Shown in pieces: positions 44,369-53,124 of a stretch of DNA of 64,000 nucleotides. The stretch covers positions 1,612,001 to 1,676,000 of the forward strand of contig NZ_CP060398.1 in the NCBI RefSeq assembly GCF_015840915.1, in the 5' to 3' direction. The notes under the pieces were generated by a model. It did no database searches. It was given only the letters and a program-made list of their open reading frames with translations, and was not told the origin of the DNA. Positions within the stretch are counted from its first letter, which is position 1, and every line of letters starts with the position of its first letter. The translations under genes and the position numbers were made by a program. This DNA is from Synechococcus sp. CBW1002. GTDB taxonomy: Bacteria > Cyanobacteriota > Cyanobacteriia > PCC-6307 > Cyanobiaceae.

Positions 44369-44600
44369 GGCCTTGTGCGAGGTGTGAAGAGGAGTGCTTT
44401 GAGATCAGAGTAATCAAACCGATCAGAGACGTCGCGAAAGGATGGGACTCAATTCGGAACTCTGATGCGGTCGACTTCTCTCTGATCAATGATTAAGAGT
44501 TCAAATGCCTGTACCCGTTCAGGAGTCGGGACAGCTCGCAACGAACATCGGGCTTGCTGAACCCTTGACGGTGGCTTGATTCCTGGTTGCATCTCAGTAA

Positions 44601-45845
44601 GGGCACCTCGAAAAATTAGCTGTTTCCCAGTGTTCTGCAGGCATGCAAAAAGCCGCCAATGGCGGCAGGCAGCAGAATTTTGTATCGGCGACTGAGCTTT
44701 TTACTGCGCTATCGGATACTCCTTCGAGGATTCATGCCACCACTGGTGCATGGCTGATGCGCTGAAGATAGCGAAGGAAGTTGAAGGCCAGATTCTTGAG
44801 CCCCCACCATGCCTCGTTCCTTGCCAGCCCAATCTTTCGCGTCAGCTTCCCACCCATTGACATTGTCATGCAGCCGAAGACATGCTCCACACAAGCTCTA
44901 ATGGCTGACTTGACGCGATTAAGGTCCTTGGCGGCGGCGCTGAGCGGGTGATTGCGAGCGCCCTTATCGTGGATCAAGCTTTCGAAGCGCCCCAAGCTCA
45001 GCAGATCTTCAAAGCACTCACCTGAATAAGCTGAGTCTGCCCAGACATAATCATGTTCATTCTCCGGATCCAGCAGCCGTGGAAGCATCTGACTGTCATG
45101 AATATTGGCAGGTGTAATAGCATATCGGCGGATAAAGCCATGGTCGACGTCAATGCAGATGCTGTTCTTGTAACCGAAGTAGTTGATGCCGTTCTTTTTA
45201 ACCCAGCGAGCGTCTAGATCCTTCTGCCGCAGGCGATCTGGGTTTTCTTCCCAGCCTTCCGGCAGCCTACCAGCTTTGATTTCCTTGTTCTCGTCACGGG
45301 TGTTGCGCTGTTTGGGAACAGGTACGAGAGTCGCATCAATAATCTGACCACCACGGGCTTGGAGTCCCTGTGAGCGGAGGTATGCCTCGAACATCTCGAA
45401 GAGCTCCCCAATCACTCCTGCTTTGCGCAGCCTCTCCCTGAACAAGGCGACTGTGGTTGCGTCAGGAATGTTGTTCATCACACCCAGTCCCACAAACTCC
45501 TCAAAGGAACGCCTGTCATTCACCTGGAACTCAAGCTCGTCATCGCTGAGGTTAAATAGCTGCTGGAGAACAAGCATCTTGAAAAGGATCAGCGGATCAA
45601 TCCGCTTACGCCCTGCATTGCTCTTGCGATCCTGCGCGTATCCTTGGTCAAGTATCGGCTGGAATTTATCCCATGGGATCGAATCAGACAGCCGCTTGAG
45701 AACCGGCTTCTTCTCCTGGAGCTTTGCGACCCTTTGCTGTTCGTCCCAAAAACCTCTTTGGCCCACCGCTGGCATACAGTCTGACTTCCTGATTCTATCG
45801 CTATTTCATCGTAATCAACCAGCTTGCTGATTTTTCGAGGTGCCC
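44601..45845. mobile_element. IS5-family insertion sequence nested in the IS66 left end
   Basis: Terminal inverted repeats GGGCACCTCGAAAAATTAGC (44601) and GGGCACCTCGAAAAATCAGC (from 45845, minus strand) match at 19 of 20 positions. The 4-bp target GTAA is repeated at 44597-44600 and 45846-45849. Length 1245 bp, normal for IS5. It is placed 90 bp inside the IS66 left end and 14 bp before the IS66 transposase ATG after the target copy, so it may separate that gene from its native promoter. Confidence 0.92.
44732..45775 (-). CDS. IS5-family transposase
   Basis: A 347-aa DDE transposase, intact. The N-terminal IS5 domain has WDKFQPILDQGYAQDRKSNA and GRKRIDPLILFKMLVLQQLF. Acidic triad context: IIDATLVPVPKQRNTRDEN, YVWADSAYSGECFEDLL, and the region before VEHVFGCMTMSMGGKLTRKI. 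Base composition is clearly lower in G+C than the neighbouring core genes, suggesting arrival from a lower-G+C host. Fills nearly all of the IS5 element. Confidence 0.94.
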   Translation of the reverse strand: MPAVGQRGFWDEQQRVAKLQEKKPVLKRLSDSIPWDKFQPILDQGYAQDRKSNAGRKRIDPLILFKMLVLQQLFNLSDDELEFQVNDRRSFEEFVGLGVMNNIPDATTVALFRERLRKAGVIGELFEMFEAYLRSQGLQARGGQIIDATLVPVPKQRNTRDENKEIKAGRLPEGWEENPDRLRQKDLDARWVKKNGINYFGYKNSICIDVDHGFIRRYAITPANIHDSQMLPRLLDPENEHDYVWADSAYSGECFEDLLSLGRFESLIHDKGARNHPLSAAAKDLNRVKSAIRACVEHVFGCMTMSMGGKLTRKIGLARNEAWWGLKNLAFNFLRYLQRISHAPVVA

Positions 45846-45862
45846 GTAAGAGACTCCTTGCG

Positions 45863-47377
45863 ATGACCACCCCACCGGCCGGGATTTCAGAAGCCGATTG
45901 GGCCGCCACCCCGGTGGGAGTGAAGGCTGGATTTCTTGAGCTGGTCAGTCAGTGCCAGAGGCAGCAACAGGAGATCGAGCAGCTCCGCATCCAGCTCACC
46001 GCCCTGGCGACCGAACTGGCCCATCTGCGCGAGCGGATCGGCCGCAGCTCCCGCAATTCTTCCAAGCCTCCCTCCAGTGATGGCCAGGGGTTTAAGCCGC
46101 CCGAACGACGCAAGGGCAGTGGCCGCAAGCGCGGCGGCCAGCCGGGCCATCCCGGATCTGGGCCGGAGCTGCTGCCGATCGAGCGGGTGGATGAGGTGGT
46201 CGAGCACCACCCCCAGGCCTGCCGCCGCTGCGGCACGTTGCTACAGGGTCAGGATCCCGAGCCCTTGAGGCACCAGGTGATCGAGATTCCACCGATCACG
46301 CCTCTGGTGATCGAGCACCGGCTGCACCGCCTGGTCTGCCCCTGCTGTTCCACCAGCACCTGTGCCTCGTTACCGGCGGAGGTGGAAGTAAGCCATTACG
46401 GTCCCCGGCTCAGTGCTCTGGTGGGTCTGCTGGGTAGTGCCTTCCCGTTGAGTTTCAGCAAGACCCAGGCGCTGCTGGATCAGCTGCTGGGGGTACAGAT
46501 CAGCCGGGGAGCGATGGCCACTATCCGCCAGCGCTTGAGTGCAGCACTGGAGCAGCCCATGCAGGAGGCCCTTGCGTTTGCCCGTCAGCAGTCGGTGGTC
46601 TATGTCGATGAAACCGGTGCCCCCACCGGTAATGCCGATGGGGGCAACCCCGATGGCCGGCGCGGCTGGGAGTGGGTCATGGTGACCGCCATGGGGGTGA
46701 CAGTGTTCTTGCAGAGCCTGAGCCGCTCGGCTGCCGCCGCGATCGACCTGCTCGGGAATGCCTTTGGCGGAATTGTGGTGAGCGATCGCTTCTCCGCCTA
46801 CAACCATCTCCCGCTGGAGCAGCGCCAGCTGTGCTGGGCGCACGTGATCCGCGATCTCACTGCCATCGCTGACCGTCAGGGCGCCAGCGGTGAGATTGGA
46901 GCGGAGCTGCTGGGCCTGCAGCAGCAGCTGTTTGCCCAGTGGCACCGCTACAAAGACGGAACGATCGACTGGTCCACGTTGCAGCAGGGCTGTCGGCCGA
47001 TCCGCCAGGCGTTTGTGGGCACGCTGCAGCGGGTTGTGGAGCTGGGCTGCCAGCGCGGCGAGCGAACGCCGTGGGCCAAGACGGTGCGTACCTGCCATCA
47101 GTTGCTGCAAGTGAGCGATGGCCTCTGGACCTTCCTGGAGATTGAAGGGATCGAGCCCACCAACAACGCAGCCGAGCGTGCCCTGCGCCATTCGGTGATT
47201 CAGCGCAAGATCAGCCATGGCGTCCAATCCCGCCAGGGTGCGATCTGCCGCAGCAGGTTGCTCACGGTCACCACCAGCCTGCGGCAACAGGGCCGTGATA
47301 TCTGGCAGTTCCTGGAGCAGGCCTTGATCGCCCATCATCGTGGCGGTGAGATGCCATCGCTGTTGCCGAATCCCTGA
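45863..47377 (+). CDS. IS66-family transposase
   Basis: A 504-aa transposase, apparently full length. An N-terminal coiled coil (about 25-65) precedes the conserved SSRNSSKPPSSDGQGFKPPE and GRKRGGQPGHPG, a zinc-finger-like CRRCGTLLQG and CPCCSTSTC, then DDE segments VVYVDETGAPTGN, GIVVSDRFSAYNHLP and EPTNNAAERALRHSVIQRK. ATG 45863 is chosen; the frame is open upstream into the IS5 terminus, which offers a TTG at 45824 and could create a fused start, but that is unlikely to be native. Confidence 0.93.
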   Translation: MTTPPAGISEADWAATPVGVKAGFLELVSQCQRQQQEIEQLRIQLTALATELAHLRERIGRSSRNSSKPPSSDGQGFKPPERRKGSGRKRGGQPGHPGSGPELLPIERVDEVVEHHPQACRRCGTLLQGQDPEPLRHQVIEIPPITPLVIEHRLHRLVCPCCSTSTCASLPAEVEVSHYGPRLSALVGLLGSAFPLSFSKTQALLDQLLGVQISRGAMATIRQRLSAALEQPMQEALAFARQQSVVYVDETGAPTGNADGGNPDGRRGWEWVMVTAMGVTVFLQSLSRSAAAAIDLLGNAFGGIVVSDRFSAYNHLPLEQRQLCWAHVIRDLTAIADRQGASGEIGAELLGLQQQLFAQWHRYKDGTIDWSTLQQGCRPIRQAFVGTLQRVVELGCQRGERTPWAKTVRTCHQLLQVSDGLWTFLEIEGIEPTNNAAERALRHSVIQRKISHGVQSRQGAICRSRLLTVTTSLRQQGRDIWQFLEQALIAHHRGGEMPSLLPNP

Positions 47378-48690
47378 GCCGGCCGTCATCGATCGTGGTG
47401 TCTGTGGTTGCTCGTTGATCAGCGATCAAGGGTGGAATGCTGCGCTGCTGCGTAACGGCCCCTGAACGGATACAAATGCCTTTGCTCCGAAGGCGGCCGG
47501 AGCCGTTAAGATAAAATGACTTCAAAAATGGCTCATGGCTGCTTCCCCGATCCAAAATCAGCAAATTCTCGGCCCTGATGGTAGATGGGATTTTTCCAAC
47601 CTGGCTGATACCGTATCCCTTAAGAACTTCCCTGATTCTCTTGGTCAGCCCACCAGAATGAATGGTGGAGACGATCAGGTTACCGGCTCGAGCATCCCCA
47701 TCCCTGGCTGGTTTAACGATGTAAACGGAAACCTCGGCAACGATTTTTTGGTTGGCGGCACCGGGCGAGACAAATACCTTGGCGGCAATGAAAATGATTT
47801 CCTTGCCGGCGACGCAGGGGCGGATTGGCTCAACGGGAATGTTGGTAACGACAATGTCAGTGGCGGGGCTGGTAATGATATTGTTCGAGGTGGTGCAGGT
47901 AACGATTTTGTTTTCGGTGAAGCAGGAGACGATATTGTCACCGGTGATCTAGTGTGCCGTCCCGGAGATCTGCGAGCAAAGTCGCTGGAGCTTCTCCAGG
48001 ATTGAATCCGCTGTGGCCGTCCAGTTGAACGGCGCCTTGGTCTTGTTGTAGGCCGCCACGAATTGCTCGATCTTGGAGATCAACTCCTTGACGCTGGAGA
48101 AGCTGCCGCGTCGGATCGCCCGCTGGGTGATGATCCCAAACCAACGCTCCACCTGGTTGATCCAGGAGGCGTAGGTCGGTGTGTAGTGCACGTGGAAGCG
48201 GGGCCGCTGCGCCAGCCAGGCCCTCACCTTGGCGTGCTTGTGGGTGCAGTAGTTGTCGACGATCAAGTGGACATCAAGCTCCTCGGGGACCGACTTCTCG
48301 ATCTGGCGCAGGAACCCCAGGAACTCCTGATGCCTATGGCGGGGCTTGCATTGGGTGATCACCTCGCCTGTTGCCACATCCAGAGCAGCGAACAGCGTGG
48401 TGGTGCCGTGGCGGATGTAGTCGTGGGTGACGCCCTCCACGTAACCCAGGCCCATGGGCAACAGCGGCTGGGTGCGGTCCAGTGCCTGGATCTGCGTCTT
48501 CTCGTCGACGCAGAGCACCATCGCCTTATCCGGAGGGTTCAGGTACAGGCCGACGATGTCGCGGACCTTCTCCACAAAGAACGGGTCGGTGGAGAGCTTG
48601 AACGACTTCTGCCGGTGGGGCTGGACCGAGAAAGTCTGCAGCCAGCGGTGAACGGTGGTTTTGGAGATGCCGGTGGCAGCCGCGAGGGAG

Positions 48691-50292
48691 GGTAGCGCCC
48701 CTGCGAGTGGTGTAACTCAGGAGGTCCTGTGACCCTTTCAGGAGGGTGATCAGGAGCAGTCAGGGGATGACTGCTTGGGAGCTGATTGCGCAGCTCCATC
48801 GTTCCACTATGAACCCTGATCGCTGAATGTGCAACTCAGCGATCGAGGGGATTCGTGTAGATCGAGGAAGGAGTTGGTGCGTTTCAGCTCATGGCTACTG
48901 CCGCCCGCTTGGCCGGATCACCATCGGTGGGCTTCAACATTTCCTCGAGCTCGGGGATTTTGGCCATGGTGGCCTCGGAGAAGAAGCGGCGGCGCTCCAG
49001 CTGCCATTCCTCCTGCTGCTCCAGCAGCTGACTGCCCACCAACCGCACGATCGCGGCGTCATTGGGGAAGATGCCGACCACGTTGGTGCGGCGTTTGATC
49101 TCCTTGTTGAGGCGCTCGAGCGGGTTGGTACTCCAGATCTTGCGCCAGTGCTCCTGGGGGAAGTGCAGGAAGGCCAGCACGTCGTCCCGGGCGGCTTCCA
49201 TCACGGGCACGGCGCCGGGGAACTGCTTGCGCAGCATCTCGGTGACCTGCTGCCAGTGGGCTCTGACCTGCTCAGGCTTCTGGATCACGAACACCGCTTT
49301 CATCGCCGCCGCCACCATGTCCTGGCCAACCTTTGGGACATGACTCAGGAGGTTGCGCAGGAAGTGCACTCGGCACCGCTGCCAGCTGCTGCCCTGGAAC
49401 ATGCGCTTGATCGCGGCTGTCAGCCCCAGGTGGGCATCCGAAATCACCAGCCGCGTGCCAGTCAGGCCACGCTCTTTGAGTGAGCCCAGGAACTGGCGCC
49501 AGAAGCCCTCGGCTTCGCTGTCGCCCACGGCGATTCCCAGTACCTCGCGGTAGCCGAGGGCATTGATCCCGATCGCCACCACCACCGCCCGGGAGACCAC
49601 CTGCAGGTTGCGGCCCAGACGGCCGTGAAGGTAGGTCGCGTCGAGGTAGACGTAGGGGAAGCTGGCATGCTCCAGTGGCCGGCCCAGAAAGGCTTTGACC
49701 TGCTCATCAAGGCCCTGGCAGATGCGACTCACTTCCGATTTGGAGATGCCGCAAAGTCGCCGCCCAGAGCCTCCACCAGGGCGTCGACTTTGCGGGTGGA
49801 GATTCCGCCGGTGTAGGCCTCCATCACCACGGCGTAGAGGGCCTTGTCGATCCGCCGTCGGGGCGCCAGCCAGTCGGGCAAGAAGCTGCCCTGCCTCAGC
49901 TTTGGGATGGCCAGGGTCAGGTCGCCCACCTGGGTGGTGAGCAGTCGCCTGCGGTAGCCGTTGCGGTGCGTAGAGCGCTGATCGGGGCAACGCTCGTGGA
50001 GTTGGGCTCCGGTGAGCGCGGAAACCTCGGCCTCCAGCAGGTCCTGAAAGCCCCGACGCACGATCTCCGGGATCAACGCGCCAGCGGTGGTGCCCTCCAT
50101 GAGCTGTCTCAGCTCGGAGGCGCCACTATGGGAAAGGGTCATGGTCTGTGTTCGGTTTGGTGGTAGTGCTCCGAACAGGGTCACAGACCGGCCCACCCAT
50201 TGCCATAACAGAGAACTGAGGGAGGCGAGCCGTCAGCCCCGGCTACGCAGGGGCTGCTCCTCCTGAGTTACACCACTCCACGGGACGCTGCT
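48691..50292. mobile_element. IS256-family insertion sequence nested in IS630
   Basis: 1602 bp. The terminal inverted repeats are about 34 bp with six mismatches, all in the outer 14 positions; the inner 20 bp (GAGTGGTGTAACTCAGGAGG) are identical at both ends. The 8-bp target CGAGGGAG is repeated at 48683-48690 and 50293-50300, as expected for IS256. About 190 bp on the left and 150 bp on the right of the transposase are noncoding. Confidence 0.92.
48884..50142 (-). pseudogene. IS256-family transposase, frameshifted
   Basis: Mutator-type DDE transposase in two frames. The first frame (from ATG 50142, MTLSHSGASELRQLMEGTTA) runs through THRNGYRRRLL and YTGGISTRKVDALVEALGGD, then stops at 49729. 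The second frame resumes GISKSEVSRICQGLDEQVKA and continues YLDATYLHGRLGRNL, LVISDAHLGLTAAI, CRVHFLRNLL and IWSTNPLERLNKEIKRRTNV to 48884. Between GGD and GIS there are 5 nt (TTTGC) where 3 would keep the frame, near 49756, so a 2-nt gain or 1-nt loss has occurred. I see no slippery heptamer. The combined length of about 419 codons is normal. Probably inactive, though the element could be mobilised in trans. Confidence 0.85.
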
Positions 50293-51320
50293 CGAGGGAG
50301 CGCGCAGACCACTGGGTGCTGCCATCGGTGGGCTTGGTCTGCAGTGCCCGGTTGATCACCTCCGCCACCGTGTCGTCCTCGTAGGTGCGAGGCCTACCCG
50401 GCCGCAGCTCGTCATGCAGGCCCTCCAGGCCCAGCTCCCGGTACCGCTTGCGCCACTTGCCAACGGTCATCCCCGTCAGCCCCATCCGTTTGGCGATGGC
50501 GGTGTTGGTCTCGCCGGCACCGCAGGCCAGCACGATCTGAGCGCGCTGCACGATCGAATGCGGCAACGACCGGGAATTTGCAAGGGCCCGCAACTGCTGA
50601 ACCTCGTCCTCGCTGAGGACCAGCGGAGGCATCGGACGACCAAGCGCCACAAGGCACCTCGGGTGACACTCTCGATTCTAACTGTTATTTCCGGGACGGC
50701 ATACTAGGCAAGGATTTTCTGAATGGGGGGGCAGGTAATGATCGATTTGTCCTGCCAACCGACGCCGCCAATACCTCCCCCAATGCCTTTGAAGTCGATG
50801 TCATCACTGATTTCTCACTTGTGGGTGGGAATAGAGATAAAATTGTTCTCCCGGGTGTTGCATCCTTTTCGGAGCTTGAATTTACGAATACTGTGCTTGA
50901 TGGAGTTGCTGGAACGTTGATCGGCTTCAAGTCAGGCAACTTCATTGGATTTGTTCAAAATATCACCCCTGCAAGTCTTGGTGCTGGCGCAGGTTCAAAC
51001 TTTGTCCTCGGTGCCACGGCGGATGATTTCTTCGCCAAAATCACCCCCGATTTCTTCCTGCAGAATCCCAATATGGCAACAGACTTGATTCCTGTCTGAA
51101 TCCACGATGTGACAGATGGGGCTAGCTCGCTACGCCCCTCTGCTCGCTTTCGGGCTTCTATTTTCACCGTTCTATTCAGCGGTGTCGGATGTAGCAAGGC
51201 CCGCTGTTCTGGTCGTTGGAATTTGATCAACGCTGCGGCAACGGCGAATCATGCAGCTGCATTGGCCGATGCAAGATTGAACTCGAAAGTTTCCAGGTGG
51301 CTTAAAGCCTTTGGCATTGA

Positions 51321-51393
51321 TGGAGAATAGGGGACTCGAACCCCTGACCTCTGCGGTGCGATCGCAGCGCTCTACCAGCTGAGCTAATTCCCC
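51321..51393 (-). tRNA. tRNA-Ala (anticodon CGC)
   Basis: The 73-nt minus-strand sequence has acceptor arms GGGGAAT and ATTCTCC with discriminator A, D arm GCTCAGCTGGTAGAGC, anticodon stem/loop CTGCG-ATCGCAC-CGCAG giving CGC, and T arm CAGGGGTTCGAGTCCCCT. CCA is not encoded. The anticodon loop contains the octamer GCGATCGC. The 220 bp between the RTX stop and this gene, and the 127 bp to the next gene, show no other feature I can support. Confidence 0.95.
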
Positions 51394-51520
51394 ATTACGC
51401 ACTCCCAGGTGGTGGTGCATGGGCGGGTGATCGCTTCGCAGCGGCCACCTCAACCATCAGTTTTACCATCATCGGCCGCGGCATCCCTGGCAGGATCAAA
51501 CTGACGATCTGTTTTCCGCC

Positions 51521-51733
51521 ATGGGCCCGGCTTCGATCACCCCTGAGCAGCTCGAGGCCTTCGACGAGGTCGGCATTGCTGAGCTTGCCCGGCGCCTCGA
51601 GGAAGACGACTACCCCACGCCCTTCGCGGGCCTGGGGGACTGGCACCTGTTGCGGGCCCTGGCGATCCATCGACCTGAGCTGGTCAAGCCCTACGTCCAC
51701 CTGGTGGATCAGGAGCCTTTCGACGAGGAATGA
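51521..51733 (+). CDS. DUF2555 family protein
   Basis: A 70-aa cyanobacterial protein: ITPEQLEAFDEVGIAELARR, LEEDDYPTPFAGLGDWHLLR, then HRPELVKPYVHLVDQEPFDE. Function unknown. Its stop overlaps the coaBC start (ATGA), so the two are translated as a unit. Confidence 0.85.
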   Translation: MGPASITPEQLEAFDEVGIAELARRLEEDDYPTPFAGLGDWHLLRALAIHRPELVKPYVHLVDQEPFDEE

Positions 51734-53124
51734 GCGGCTCGACAGTCGCTCCGTCTGCGTTTGTCCGCTCCACTCCCTTGCCGGCCCCCTTCCCCCTCCC
51801 CGCCGTGGCTGCGCTTCCCGGGTTTGACCCGCTGGAGGGTCGCCGGATCCTGGTGCTGATCAGCGGCAGCATCGCCGCTGTGAAACTGCCGCTCCTGGTG
51901 AGCGCCCTCGCCAAGCGGGGCGCCCTGGTGCGTTGCGTCTTGACCCCCAGCGCGGCTCAGCTGGTCAGTCCTGTGGCCCTGGCCAGTCTCAGCCGGCACC
52001 CCTGCCTGCTCGAGGCCGATGCCTGGAGCAGGCAGGAGTCACGGCCTCTGCATGTGGAGCTGGCCGAATGGGCGGAGCTGGTGCTGTTGGCTCCCCTGAG
52101 TGCCTCCAGCCTGGCCCGCTGGGTGCATGGCCTGGGCGACACCCTGCTCTCCTGCGTTCTGCTGGCCTGCGAGGCGCCGGTGGTGGCTGCTGCGGCCATG
52201 AACACGGCGATGTGGGGCTCTCCGGCGGTGCGGCGCAACTGGGAGATGTTGCAGGGGTTCGAGCGGGTGTTGCCTCTGGGCCCCGCCGCCGGATTGCTCG
52301 CCTGTGACCGGGTGGGTGACGGGCGCATGGCCGAACCCGCCCAACTGCTGCTGGCGCTCGAATCGCTGGCCCTGCACGGGTGGCGGCGGGACTGGCACGG
52401 CCGCCAGCTGCTGGTGACCGCCGGCCCCACCCGGGAGTTTCTCGACCCGGCCCGCTGCCTCACCAATCCCAGCACCGGCCGGATGGGGGTACTGCTGGCC
52501 CAGGCGGCCCGTCTGCGGGGGGCGGCTGTGACCCTGCTGCATGGTCCGCTGGCGCTGGATCCGCAGCTGCTCGATGGTCTCAGCTGCCATGCCATCACCA
52601 CCGCCGCCGAGCTGGAGCAGGAACTGGAGGCTCGCCAGGCTGGCCACGACGCCATCGTCATGGCTGCCGCCGTGGCCGATCACCGCCGCGCCAAGCCCCT
52701 GGCGGACAAGCCGGCCAAGCATGAGCTGGAGGCGCTTCTCCAGGGCGGCTGGGAACCGGTGCCTGATCTGCTGGCGGGCCTGATGAGGCGCCGCCAGGAG
52801 CTGCGGCCCGATGGCCAGCCGATTCTCGGCTTTGCAGCCCACTCCGGCGATGTGCTGCCCCAGGCCCACGCAAAGTTCGCCCGGAAAGGGTGTGAGTTGC
52901 TCTTCGCCAATCCCATTGATCAGGTTGGCGCCGGCTTTGGCTCGGCTACCAACCAGGGCTGGCTGCTGGGCCCGGGCGAGGCCGTCACACCGATCGGACC
53001 GGCCAGCAAGCTGGCGGTCGCCCATCGGTTGCTGGATGCCCTGGCTGTGTTGCTCCCACAGCGACCGTTCAAGCCGCCAGGGGGTGCTCCTCCTCAGGGC
53101 GATCCTGTTGCAGCAGATCCATGA
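51730..53124 (+). CDS. coaBC: Bifunctional phosphopantothenoylcysteine decarboxylase/phosphopantothenate-cysteine ligase
   Basis: Two consecutive steps of coenzyme A synthesis. The FMN-binding CoaC half (about residues 35-215) has VLISGSIAAVKLPLLVSALA, the catalytic His in LHVELAEWAELVLLAPLSAS, AAAMNTAMWGSPAV, and the clamp Cys in GLLACDRVGDGRMAEP. The CoaB half begins RQLLVTAGPTREFLDPARCL, then NPSTGRMGVLLAQAA, AAVADHRRAKPLADKPAKHE and LLFANPIDQVGAGFGS. The family usually has NHSSGKMG at the CoaB nucleotide site; here NPSTGRMG. An N-terminal extension of about 35 residues is unconserved. The 3' end overlaps a minus-strand gene by 56 bp. Confidence 0.94.
   Translation: MSGSTVAPSAFVRSTPLPAPFPLPAVAALPGFDPLEGRRILVLISGSIAAVKLPLLVSALAKRGALVRCVLTPSAAQLVSPVALASLSRHPCLLEADAWSRQESRPLHVELAEWAELVLLAPLSASSLARWVHGLGDTLLSCVLLACEAPVVAAAAMNTAMWGSPAVRRNWEMLQGFERVLPLGPAAGLLACDRVGDGRMAEPAQLLLALESLALHGWRRDWHGRQLLVTAGPTREFLDPARCLTNPSTGRMGVLLAQAARLRGAAVTLLHGPLALDPQLLDGLSCHAITTAAELEQELEARQAGHDAIVMAAAVADHRRAKPLADKPAKHELEALLQGGWEPVPDLLAGLMRRRQELRPDGQPILGFAAHSGDVLPQAHAKFARKGCELLFANPIDQVGAGFGSATNQGWLLGPGEAVTPIGPASKLAVAHRLLDALAVLLPQRPFKPPGGAPPQGDPVAADP

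Larger units (their letters stand above)
44511..47473. mobile_element. IS66-family insertion sequence carrying a nested IS5 element
   Basis: The ends are GTACCCGTTCAGGAGTCG (44511) and, on the other strand from 47473, GTATCCGTTCAGGGGCCG: 15 of 18 positions match. Both sides carry the 8-bp direct repeat AAATGCCT (44503-44510 and 47474-47481), the duplication length expected for IS66. Without the nested IS5 and its extra target copy the element would be 1714 bp. It carries one large transposase gene and no IS66 accessory orf, so it is a single-gene IS66-type element. It sits between the PCP_red gene and the start of the RTX gene. Confidence 0.9.
47949..50650 (-). pseudogene. IS630-family transposase gene, interrupted by IS256
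   Basis: The N-terminal part (50650 down to 50293) has helix-turn-helix regions ALANSRSLPHSIVQRAQIVL and NTAIAKRMGLTGMTVGKW and ends GSTQWSARSL. The C-terminal part (48682 down to 47949) continues [18 protein letters not shown] and holds the catalytic acids in [23 protein letters not shown] and [11 protein letters not shown]. Removing 48683-50292 joins them in frame for 363 aa with all DDE residues, so the gene was intact before the second insertion. Its TAG stop (47951-47949) is completed by the TA target duplication plus one host base. Confidence 0.92.
47952..50704. mobile_element. IS630-family insertion sequence inserted in the RTX gene (interrupted by IS256)
   Basis: The ends are GTGTGCCGTCCCGGAGAT (47952) and, on the minus strand from 50704, GTATGCCGTCCCGGAAAT: 16 of 18 match. 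A TA dinucleotide flanks both sides (47950-47951 and 50705-50706), the duplication typical of IS630/Tc1-type elements. Without the nested IS256 and its extra 8-bp copy the element is 1143 bp, normal for the family. Confidence 0.92.
47535..51099 (+). pseudogene. RTX (hemolysin-type calcium-binding repeat) protein gene, split by IS630
   Basis: The 5' part is 47535-47951 and the 3' part 50707-51099. Deleting the element and one TA copy joins them in frame (GDL then GKDFLNGGAGNDRFV) to give 269 aa ending NMATDLIPV. Calcium-binding nonapeptides of the GGxGxDxhx type fill residues about 55-155 (GNLGNDFLVGGTGRDKYLGG, GGAGNDIVRGGAGNDFVFGE), followed by a C-terminal domain with VITDFSLVGGNRDKIVLPG. 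Such proteins are usually exported by type I secretion through a C-terminal signal and bind calcium outside the cell; role here unknown. G+C is lower than in the core genes. As it stands the first part would add residues read from IS630 and stop at 48005. Confidence 0.88.

Noticed and set aside
49729-49990. Programmed frameshifting in the IS256 transposase
   Set aside because: IS256 normally uses one frame and no slippery heptamer or pseudoknot is evident; mutation is simpler.
48700-50272. Placing the IS256 ends at the inner identical repeat (GTGGTGTAACTC)
   Set aside because: No direct repeats flank those points; moving outward to 48691 and 50292 gives an exact 8-bp duplication and restores IS630 in frame.
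51109-51330. 73-codon plus-strand frame after the RTX gene
   Set aside because: It runs into the antisense of tRNA-Ala, has no recognisable features, and composition does not suggest coding.
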